A stretch of 13,896 nt of DNA from Pelagophyceae sp. CCMP2097 (taxonomy: Eukaryota > Sar > Pelagophyceae). The position numbers and the translations under genes were made by a program. The stretch covers positions 67,433 to 81,328 of the forward strand of contig MU657190.1 of NCBI GenBank assembly GCA_026770575.1, in the 5' to 3' direction. Positions 1-8,292 of this stretch are shown here, piece after piece. The notes below the pieces were generated by a model that did no database searches, was not told the DNA's origin, and saw nothing but the letters and a program-made list of their open reading frames with translations. Every line of letters starts with the position of its first letter. Position 1 is the first letter of the stretch.

Positions 1-95
1 TAGACCTGCCGCTCTTCCGAGACCGCGCGCAGCTGGCCGCCGCTTTTGACTTTGCGCTGGCAGAGGAGAACTTCGACGTCTTCACCATGGACTAG
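1..95 (+). CDS. HECT E3 ubiquitin ligase, C-terminal end only (first tandem copy)
   Basis: Only the last 30 codons and the TAG stop (93-95) lie in the window; the reading frame starts at base 3. The peptide begins [15 protein letters not shown] and ends in VFTMD. This is the end of a HECT C-lobe, just after the catalytic cysteine, with the conserved phenylalanine four residues from the C-terminus. It aligns without gaps to 4892-4986, the end of the complete copy downstream. There are four base differences before the stop, all synonymous, and the stop is TAG instead of TAA. Similarity ends at the stop codon. The gene is therefore the upstream member of a tandem HECT pair in the same orientation. 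Whether it shares the receptor-like N-terminus of its neighbour cannot be seen. The bases after the stop include a TGTAA at 136-140, of unknown significance. Confidence 0.85.
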   Translation, partial: DLPLFRDRAQLAAAFDFALAEENFDVFTMD

Positions 96-666
96 CTAGC
101 CTCGACGGTGGACCGACGCAAGGGTCTTTTTGTGCTTGTAAACTGTTTAATGTGACCACCGCGCGGGCAGCGTGTAATGCAGGACGACTGGAGAAAGTGC
201 CGAGGATGGGCAGACCCAGATCATCGTATTGCAAGGACGCCTGCATAAAGCCACCCCTCTGAGGCCTGTCATGCGTGACAACCTGAGGGTGTGATCAAGA
301 TGGGTCTCCCCGGATCATCGTATTGCGAGGGCGCTTGCAAAGAGAACCCCGTCTGGGGCTCGCCGGGGCGGTCGTAGCACGACGGCACACCGAGGCATAT
401 GGACCATGTTCAAGGAGTTATACTCTTGCAGTTCAAGTTGCCTCGCTGCGGCGCACGCAACTCTCTCAAATTTCGGATCTTTCTGAAACATTTAATCGCC
501 TGCAGGGGTTTCAAATTTGAAGAGCCAAGTTTCATTTCCGAGAAATGGCTACTTCAAAGCAGTTTCGGGTTTGCTTCCAGCGGAACCCAGAGAAGGGACT
601 CGACGCGTCGGCTGTATCCCGAGCGGCCTTCGGGGCGCCGGCCGCCTCCTCCGCGGCGGGGCGGCC
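96..666. other. Intergenic region between the two HECT copies
   Basis: These 571 bases hold no convincing gene. Reading frames here are short and lack family signatures. The stretch contains a 94-bp-spaced imperfect direct repeat (203-358) and a more AT-rich patch at about 485-560. It presumably carries the 3' end of the first HECT transcript and the promoter and 5' leader of the second. An ATG at 545 in good context (G at -3 and +4) opens a 73-codon frame that ends at 766, overlapping the HECT start at 667 in another frame. I see no TATA box. Confidence 0.6.
203..358. repeat. Imperfect direct repeat, two copies offset by 94 bp
   Basis: Bases 203-264 match 297-358 at 46 of 62 positions without gaps. 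The core GATCATCGTATTGC is identical at 219-232 and 313-326, and GATGGG is identical at 205-210 and 299-304. Similarity fades on both sides. The copies could be an eroded tandem duplication or paired regulatory elements upstream of the second HECT gene. No other copy was noticed in the window. Confidence 0.7.
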
Positions 667-3600
667 ATGGCGCTTCGGAAGAGCCGTAAGTGGCTCAGCA
701 TGGTCGCCGCCGCCGCCGCCGTGGCGTTTACCTCTGGCGACGCAGCGACGGCAGCGTTCGACGTAATACGACCCGCGACGCAGCGTCCCGTGGCGCGGCC
801 GCGAGCGACACGGCGCCGGGGCCGGCGCGAGAGCGAAGCCGGGCGCGCGCGCGAAAAAAGTCCGCGCGACGGCTCCGCGCCTCGCCTCATGGAAGCGACG
901 TAGGCCTCGCCTTGCGCCTCTGCGCCGCGCCCTGACCTCGCCGGAAACGGCATCTGCAACGTTGAAAACGACGTCGACCCGTGCTGGGACGGCGGCGATT
1001 GCGCTCGAAGGCTGCAGTGGAAGGATTCATCGCGGCGCCTGCAGAAGGATGCCGTTTGCGACGATAGTTGCCAATACGCCCACGACGGCGTCTGCGACGA
1101 CGGCGAGGCCAAATCGGCCTTTGACGTCTGCGCCTGCGGGTCCGATTGCGCCGATTGCGGCGACCGGGCCAAGGCACGGTGCGACGGTGAAGAAAGCGTG
1201 TGCGAGAACAGCTGCGCGTTTGCAAACGACGGCGAGTGCGACGACGGCGAGCCGGGCTCCGCGTTTTCGGACTGCGCCTGCGGGACTGACTGCGACGACT
1301 GCGGGGCCCGGTCGTCTTGCGCAGGCGACGACGTTCAAGTCGAGAGCGGCATTTGCGACAACAGCTGTGCGTTTGCAAACGACGGCGAGTGCGACGACGG
1401 CCAGGCCGGTGCGCTCTTCATCGATTGCGCCTGCGGCACCGACTGCGCCGACTGCGGGGTCCGGGAAACATGCGACGGCGACGATGACGGCCCGACGCAG
1501 AGGCCATCTCTCGAACCAATCGGCCAACCCAATCGGCAACCTACTCGCAGCAAACAGCCTACGGGCAAACCCGCGCCCAAGCCGACGCCGCAGCCGACGC
1601 CGCAGCCGACGCCGCCTCCGACGCTGTCGCCGACGCGTAAGCCCACCGACGCGCCGACGCCGCAATCCACGTTGGCGCCGACGCCGCAGCCGACGCTGCA
1701 GCCGACGCCCAAGCCGAGTCCCAAGCCGACACCGCCTCCGACGCTGCCGCTGACGCTGCCGCCGCTGCCGCTGTCGCTCCCGCCGACGCCGCAGCCGACG
1801 CCAAGGCCCACCGACGCACCGACGCCGCGACCGACGCCGCAGCCGACGCCGCAGCCGACGCCGCAGCCGACGCCAAACCCGACGCCGACGCCGACGCCGC
1901 AGCCGACGCGCCGGCCCACCATAGCTCCGACGCAGCGGCCGACGGCATCTCCGACCCCCAAGCCTGGCGACCCGAGTCGACAGCCGACGACCCCACAGCC
2001 GACGACCCGAGAGCCGACGCCGGCGCCGACGCCGCGACCCACTTCGGCTCCTTCGCAGGAGCCGACGCCCACGCCGACGTCCAAGCCGACGCCGCAGCCG
2101 ACGCCGCAGCCGACGCCAAATCCGACGCCAAATCCGACGCGGCAGCCGACGCCGCAGCCGACGTTCCGGCCCACCGTAGCTCCGACCGCACGGCCGACGC
2201 AGCGGCCGACGCCGTCTCCGACTCCCGAGCCAGGAAACCCGACTCGAGTGCCGACGACCCGAGAGCCGACGACTCGACCTACGCCGGCTCCGACGCAGCG
2301 GCCGACGCCCAAACCCACCGCCGCGCCGACGCGTAAGCCCACGTCAGCTCCGACGCCGCAGCCGACACTGCAGCCGACGCTGCAGCCGACGCCAAACCCG
2401 ACGCCAAACCCGACGCCGACCCCAACGCGCCGGCCACAGCCGACGCCGCAGCCGACGCCGCAGCCGACACCGGCGCCGACGCAACGGCCCACCGACTCGC
2501 CGACGACCAAACCGACCAGAGCTCCAACTGCACAGCCGACGCAGCGGCCGACGTCGTCTCCGACCCCAAAGCCAGGCAGCACGACACAAGAGCCGACGAC
2601 TCGACGGCCGACGCCGGCGCCGACGCCGCGACCCACGTCGGCTCCGACGCAGCGGCCGACGCCCACGCCGACGGGCCTGCCGGTGCCTGCGCCGACGGGG
2701 ACGCCCGGCAAGCCGACTGTGACGCCGAAGCCGCAGCCCACGCCGCCTCCGACGTGGAGCCCGACGCCGCAGCCCACGCCCACGCCGACGTCGCGGCCAA
2801 CGGCAACGCCCGGCAGTCCGACCGACGCCCCGACGCCGCGGCCGTCACCGTCGCCGACTCTATCGGCGCCGCCCCTGACCGTGGTCTCAAAAGCCTCTGT
2901 GGTGATCCAGGGCGTCTCCGCGGCAGCGTTTGCGGTTCCGGCGTCCGTGTCGACGTTTAAGATCGCGGTCGTCGAGAGCTCGGACCTCGTGGACGACGCC
3001 AGTAACGTCGTCATCGTGTCGGCGACGGCGGCGTTTACGCGGCGGCGCGGGCGGCGGCTTGACGACGGCGGTGCCGTCGTCGTCGTATTCAGCGTCGTGC
3101 TGATCGACGGCGGTGGCGCCGTCGCGGACGCGGCGTTCTTATTCGACGTTGCCGCCTCCATCGGCGCCGGCACATTCGTGCAGCGCCTGCGGCAGGATGC
3201 TGAGTTTGTGGCGGCGACGGTGAACAGAGCGTCGCTCACGAGCCTCGGCTTTTTGGAGCGATCACTCTTGCCGATGGTGTCCGCGAGATCGAGCGGCGTG
3301 AGCGGCGCCTCAAAGTCAGACGCAACGGCATTTATGGCCATCGTCTTGGGCGTCGTCGGCGGGGCATTGCTCCTGTTCACCGCCGTCGCCTGCTGCGCGT
3401 GCTCCCGGAGGGGCCGTCTGCAGCGCGTGACCACGAAAAAAGCGGCCGCCGCGACCGACGACGCCGCGGAGCGACAGGACTGGCTAGTGGAAGACGAGCC
3501 CGACGATATCGACAACGTCCGCATTACGTTCGGGGCTCGGCCGTCGCTCGTGCAGCGACGGCGATCCATCGACTGGGAGGACACGGACGGGATCCGCGTA

Positions 3601-4986
3601 AGGTGGCACCTCGACGAGGAGGACGAGGAGAAGTTCGTCCGCATCTTCGGGGACGATTCGGACCTCGTCGACTTTGTCAGCGCTTCTCAAGGCCTGCGGC
3701 TCTTCCGAAATGCCCGTGGCGCGCAAACGGCAAGCGTGATGGCCGCGCTCCGCGAAACGCCGTGCGCGCGAGAGTCGTTCAATACGTCGGCTGGCGGTGC
3801 GGCGGCCAAGGCGGCGGCCGACGTCGGGTTCGGGGAGCGCGTCGCCGCCTTCCGCAAGTGCGCCGACGGCCTGCGCGTGCCCTGGCAGCAGGGGCGGGTG
3901 GAGTTCACCGTCGAGCGGCGCGAATGTTTGCAGCAGGGCTTTGACGCTTTGGCGCGGCTATCGGTGGCGCAGTGGCGGCAGCCGTTCTTCGTCACGTTCA
4001 AGGGCGAGGCGGGCCTCGACGCGGGCGGCCTCTCGCGCGAGTTCTTCCGGCTTGCGTCCAAGACGCTGTTCGACACGAACAACGGGCTGTTCAAGTTTGT
4101 CGACTCGACGTACCTCATCAGCGACGATGCGGCGTCGAGTTTGGTCGAGGGCGCCGTCGATTGGTACGTCTTCGCGGGCAAACTCGTGGGCAAGGCGCTG
4201 CTCGAAGGCCACCTCCTCGACGCGCCGCTGAACCGCGTCCTGCTGAAGCACATCGTCGCCGAGCCCGTGGGTATCGACGACCTACGCCTCGTCGACTACG
4301 ACCTCTGGAGGCATCTCCGGCAGCTGCGCGATATTGACGACTTGGACGCGCTGGCGCTGACGTTTTCCATCGACCAAGTGTCGTTTGGCGCCGTCTCGCA
4401 GCGCGAGCTCGTGGTGGGCGGCGATGACGTGGCAGTGACCGCCAGCAACCTTGAGGATTATCTTGGGCTGCGCATGCGCGAGCGTCTGCTGGAAGTGTGC
4501 CGCCGCGGCCTCTCGGCGTTCCTGAAAGGCGTCTACGCGGTCGTTCCTCCAGAGGCACTCATGCTTCTGTCGGCGCGCGAGCTCGAGCTGGCCATCTCGG
4601 GCCTGCCCGACATCGACGTCGACGAGTGGATGCAGCACACGAAATACAAGGGCGAGTTTGCAGGCGATGCGACAGCGCACGCCGTGATCGCAATGTTCTG
4701 GGACGAGGTCCGGAGCTGGGACTCGGCGCGGCGCGCGACGCTGCTGCAGTGGTGCACGGGTGCGTCGCGGCCGCCGATCCAGGGCTTTGAGTTTCTGCAA
4801 GGGCGGGACGGCGTGGCTCGCAAGTTCACGCTCCTCGCCGTGCCGCTCGCGTCGGCGGTCTACCCGCGCGCGCACACGTGCTTCAACCGTATAGACCTGC
4901 CGCTCTTCCGAGATCGAGCGCAGCTGGCCGCCGCTTTTGACTTTGCGCTGGCAGAGGAAAACTTCGACGTCTTCACAATGGACTAA
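667..4986 (+). CDS. Receptor-like transmembrane HECT E3 ubiquitin ligase
   Basis: Predicted type I membrane protein of about 1392 residues, joining exon 667-762 to exon 904-4986; one TAG (901-903) otherwise separates the two in the same frame. The ATG at 667 has strong context (GCGGCCATGG). Residues 1-29 form a signal peptide (basic start, [13 protein letters not shown] core, ATA end). Then come an LNR-like module (NGICN...CWDGGDC), three 8-cysteine modules, a Pro-Thr stalk (about 229-690), a juxtamembrane domain (about 691-838) with a furin-like RGRR at 747-750, and a membrane span (about 842-865) followed by CSRRGR. The HECT domain (about 1033-1392) is complete: [23 protein letters not shown], catalytic Cys1358 in PRAHTCFNR, and Phe at -4. 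HECT domains accept ubiquitin from E2 on this cysteine and pass it to substrate. Extracellular sensing is inferred. The two-exon model is unverified; the long exon itself is secure. Confidence 0.85.
763..903 (+). other. Predicted intron of the HECT gene
   Basis: The donor GAC|GTAATA at 763 and the acceptor ACGTAG|GCC at 903 give a 141-nt phase-0 intron. It joins the signal peptide to the cysteine-rich ectodomain, and its last three bases are the in-frame TAG. The retained sequence would encode Arg-rich low-complexity residues unlike either flank. Other GT donors are possible, so the 5' boundary is less certain than the 3' one. Confidence 0.55.
1492..2880 (+). repeat. Pro-Thr stalk-coding microsatellite-like repeat
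   Basis: About 1.4 kb built on degenerate CCGACGCCGCAG-like 12-mers, encoding [10 protein letters not shown] and variants (RPT, KPT, NPT, APT). It forms the extended stalk between the cysteine modules and the membrane-proximal domain. Blocks such as PTPxPTxAPTxRPT and PTPxPGxPT recur, suggesting longer units duplicated inside the tract. The length is likely to vary between strains or alleles. The opposite strand stays open through the tract only because the repeat lacks stop-generating triplets. Confidence 0.9.
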
Positions 4987-5224
4987 CTTAGGAATCATTT
5001 TACAATGGACCCTGTCTCCGTCCAAAGAGCCCTCGGCGGGCCCGGCCCGTCCCGGTCACCGCTCCGTCGCGAGACCCGAAGCCTTTGAAAGACGAGACCC
5101 ACCGCGCTAATTCGGTACCACGGCCCGGAGGACTCGTCACCACGGCCCGAGGCCCCCACCCTATCCCACCTCTCGCCTATTTTGGCGATCCGCACATTTT
5201 GGCGCCGGGCTGCCTCTTGGGCGC
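4987..5224. promoter_or_regulatory. Intergenic region with two E2F-like sites upstream of the NEPRO-like gene
   Basis: This is the 238-bp gap between the HECT stop and the next predicted start. ATTTTGGCG occurs twice, at 5179-5187 and 5196-5204, 17 bp apart. The second copy continues as TTTTGGCGCC, matching the E2F/DP consensus TTTSGCGC. Both lie within 50 bp of the ATG at 5225. Near the HECT stop, TTYACAATGGAC occurs at 4972-4983 and 4999-5010, a small duplication. E2F control is an inference from motif match only. Confidence 0.35.
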
Positions 5225-6687
5225 ATGGCGCCGACGCCGCTCCTCGACGAGCTCTCGGTGCGCTCCGCAACGCGGCCGCCCGCGGGGGTGGTTGTATAGC
5301 GTCGTCGGAGCGTTGGAGCGGCTGCGTCGCAGGTGCTGCGGTGCCAGCTGTCCCGGAACCGGACGCAGCACCGCGCGGGGCTCTACTTCCAGGCGCTGCA
5401 GATCGCCGAGCGCCGTGCGGCCCGCGATCCTCTGGCGCAATCGGAGGTGGGACGTAGGTGTCCGCGGCTTGACTGACGTCGAAGGCCTCGAGAAGCGCTT
5501 CGAGTGCGTCCGTGCGGGGCACCCGCGTCGGTGGCGCCGCCGCGTCATATCGCGTCGCCAGGCGCGTGGCCCGCGGTGGTGCGCATCACTCAGTCGAATA
5601 TCACTCCGTCGAACATTGCCCCTTGGCCTGCCCTCGCTTTGAAACGCTATACCGCCAGGCGGCGACGCGGGCCTCGGCGCGGCCGTGTGCGCGGCACTGG
5701 CTGGGCACGTTGCGTCGCTGCGCGCCACGTCTGAAGCGGCGTCCGGGGGGCGATGTCGCGGAGATAACCACCGTCGAATGGCCCGCGACGCCCGCGGCAG
5801 GCTCCGCGCCGCCACGCTCGTGCGACAAGTCCTCGCGCGGGGTTTCTTCGTGCCACTGTCAGTTGCCGCGTCCGCGTGCTGACCAAAGGGTCCAGGCCTC
5901 ATCTGTGCGTCTCAGGACTGCGTGCTGGCTCGCGTGCACCGCGCGGCTCTTCACGTGAGGCCCGCGCTTTTGTCTCGCGCGGCGGCGGTCAAGCGTCGGC
6001 GAGGCGGTCGAGGGTCCGACGTTCTGCCCTAGTCTCGTGCTCCACGACGCGCGGCGCCTCCGGACGTGGCGCGCGCCCGCGCCCCTGTGGATGGTCGATG
6101 GGTTACCCGGAGCGCTTTCATGACTCAGGCTCGCGGCGGTCGGCGGCGTGGGCGACGACGCGCTTTCGTACCTGGCGCAGTTCGACGCCGCGGCCTCCCC
6201 CGACGACGGCCCGCGGCGACGGGCGCCGATGCAGCAGCCGCAGGTGCGCGGTGGCCCCGCGCACGACAAGGCAAACGTCGCGGGAGTTTAGGCGATGCGC
6301 GACGACGACGACGACGATATGGGCGAGGCCGTGGCGGTGCCGGCGGCCCGTGATGGCGACGGCGCGCCGCCGGCGGCGGCGGCGCCCGTGGCGTCGCACC
6401 GGCTGGCCGCGGCGGATATCGTCTACTCTGACTCTGAGTCTGACGACGACCCCGGCGGCGGCGCGCGCCCCGGCGGCGCGGCGGCGGACGAGGCCGGCTT
6501 CTTTTTAGACACAGAGCGGCCTGCCGACAAGCGTCCCGCCGCGGCGCCGCCGGGCAAGGCGCCACCGGGCAAGAAACCAAAGGCCGACACCCGTCCGCCG
6601 CCCGCGCGGCTGCCGGGCTCCGACGCCCGCCGCCCAACCGGCGCGGCGCAAACGAAGAAGAAGCGCAGGCCTCAGGGGTTCGCCTAA
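5225..6687 (+). CDS. NEPRO/Rmp1-like RNase MRP-associated nucleolar protein, multi-exon
   Basis: Proposed exons: 5225-5287, 5333-5453, 5659-5861, 5916-5971, 6033 to about 6065 or 6086, 6129-6243 and 6292-6687 (stop TAA). Either choice keeps one frame and gives about 330 residues. The second exon encodes LSRNRTQHRAGLYFQALQ, resembling the RNxNQHRxxxWWxxL signature of yeast Rmp1, a protein of RNase MRP (rRNA processing), and of animal NEPRO. The joined third and fourth exons give LARGFFVPLSDCVLARVHRA, matching the family's later GxFxPLxxxxLAxxARI helix. The tail has an acidic run (DDDDDDM), SDSESDDD, and a basic end (KKKRRPQGFA), as in nucleolar proteins. Seen: motifs, frames, GT/AG signals. 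Inferred: family and location. Weak points are the 205-nt third intron gap (5454-5658), the donor near 6066/6087 and the start codon. Confidence 0.55.
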
Positions 6688-6770
6688 GCGCCGCCTCAGT
6701 GACGATGGACTTTGGTGACACGACGCGGCCTGCGTCGAGGGTGGCAACCATGGTGTTTTACGGGAGTTCA

Positions 6771-6804
6771 TGGCACTCGCTCCAGAATGGCACTCGCTCC
6801 AGAA
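6771..6804. repeat. Exact 17-bp tandem duplication
   Basis: TGGCACTCGCTCCAGAA occurs twice head to tail (6771-6787, 6788-6804). It lies in the 147-bp gap where the NEPRO-like gene (stop 6687, +) and the RRM/repeat gene (stop 6835, -) converge, so it is probably 3' untranslated or intergenic. Confidence 0.9.
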
Positions 6805-6834
6805 TCACCCCTTCTTCGCGTATTTCGGCAACGA

Positions 6835-8292
6835 TCAGGGTCGTTCCAGGCGTCCGCCCCGCCTCCGATGCTTCTCTCGAGTGATCGCCTCGAACAGTGC
6901 CGACGCCTCGACTCTAGCCGTCGCATAAGCCCACACGGTGTTCGCGAGCTCTTGCGGGGTGAACGTCGCGATCTTCTTCGATGCTTCCGCAGCGACCGCC
7001 TCGAACAGTGCCGGCGCCGCGACCTCCGCCTTCGCATAGGCCCACACGGTGTTCGCGAGGTTTTGCGGGTTGAACATCGCGATCTTCTTCGGTGCCTCTG
7101 CGGCGACCGCCTCGAACAGCGCCGGCGTCTCGACGCCCGCCGTCGCAAAAGCCCAGACAGTGTTCGCGAGGTCTTGGGGGTTAAACGTCGCGATCTTCTT
7201 TGATTCTACAGCGACCGCCTCGAACAGCGCCGGTGCCTCGACTCCTGCCGTCGCATAAGCCCAGACGGTGTTCGCGAGCTCTTGTGGGTTGAACGTCACG
7301 ATCTTTTTTGGTGCTTCTGCAGCCACCGCCTCGAACAGCGCCGGTGCCTCGACGCCCGCCGCCGCATAAGCCCACACCGTGTTCGCGAGGTTTTGGGAGT
7401 TGAACGTCGCAATCTTCTTCGATGATTCTGCAGCGACCGCCTCGAACAGCGCCGGCGCCTCGACTCCCGCTGTCGCATAAGCCCAGACGGTGTTCGAGAG
7501 GTTTTGCGGGTTGAACATCGCGATCTTCTTTGATGCTTCTGCAGCGGCCGCCTCGAACAGCGCCGGTGCCTCGACGCCCGCCGTCGCATAGGCCCACACA
7601 TTGTTCGCGAGGTCTTGCGGGTTGAGCGTCGCGATCTTCTTTGATGCCTCTGCAGTGACCGCCTCGAACAGCGCCGGCGCCTCAACTCCCATTGTCGCAT
7701 AAGCCCAGACGACGTTCGAGAGCGCTTGCGGTATAAACGTCGCGATCTTCTTTGATGATTCTGCAGCGACCGCCTCGAACAGCGCCGGCGCCTCGACGCC
7801 CGCCGTCGCAAAAGCCCACACAGTGTTCGCGAGGTTTTGCGGTTCGAACATCGCGATCTTCTTCGGTGCCTGTGGGGCGACCGCCTCGAACAGCGCCGGC
7901 GCCTCGACTCCCGCTGTCGCATAAGCCCAGACGGTGTTCGCGAGCGCTTGCGGGTTGAACGTCGCGATCTTCTTTGGTGCTTCTGCAGTGACCGCCTCGA
8001 ACAGCGCCGGTGCCTCAATTCCCATTGTCGCGTAGGCCCACACGGTGTTCGAGAGCGCTTGCGGTTCGAACGTCGCGATCTTCTTCGGCGCTTCAGCAGC
8101 GACTGCTTCGAACAGCGCCGGCGCCTCGACGCCCGCCGTCGCAAAAGCCCAGACAGTGTTTGCGAGCTCTTGCGGCTTGAACGTCGCGATCTTCTTCGGT
8201 GCCACGGCAGCGACCGCCGCGAACAGCGCCGGCGCCTCGATGTTGCCAATCGTGGCGATGCCCCAGCACGCATTTGCGAGTTCCTGTGGTTT
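6835..8292 (-). repeat. 111-bp tandem coding repeat, 13 units
   Basis: The period is 111 bp (37 codons). Unit 1 (from 8292) is diverged and 38 codons long; unit 10 (7290-7183) has lost one codon near 7205; unit 13 (from 6960) departs from the consensus after EAITRE. Units 2-4 (8178-7846) and 5-7 (7845-7513) share an ordered FATAG / YATMG...VTAEA / YATAG pattern, indicating a 333-bp higher-order duplication. Units are very similar to each other, as expected from recent expansion or gene conversion. Confidence 0.9.

Noticed and set aside
549..1172. 207-codon minus-strand frame opposite the HECT 5' end
   Set aside because: Shadow in GC-rich sequence; no motif, and it covers the signal-peptide and cysteine-module exons.
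1198..1200. GTG as the start of the HECT gene
   Set aside because: A bacterial start convention. The frame continues upstream through another 8-Cys module and an LNR-like module to 904, and a signal peptide lies at 667.
1335..3644. 769-codon open frame on the minus strand (VGVGCGVG repeats)
   Set aside because: It is the antisense shadow of the Pro-Thr stalk; the repeat lacks stop triplets on either strand, and the plus strand carries a full HECT domain in one frame.
1..4986. Repeats at 1-95 and 4892-4986 as terminal repeats of a mobile element
   Set aside because: Both are the in-frame end of a HECT gene, differ only at synonymous sites and stop matching at the stop codon. No transposase or reverse transcriptase frame lies between.
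5586..5617. 15-bp near-tandem pair (ATCACTCAGTCGAAT / ATCACTCCGTCGAAC)
   Set aside because: A single short imperfect pair, probably inside the third NEPRO-like intron gap; too little to interpret.
7296..8273. 325-codon Arg/Ser-rich minus-strand frame and several plus-strand frames over the 111-bp repeats
   Set aside because: Periodic shadow frames of the repeat array; only the RRM/WAYATAG frame has family-like composition.
6880..8292. CRISPR-like array
   Set aside because: 111-bp units are head-to-tail coding repeats without unique spacers.
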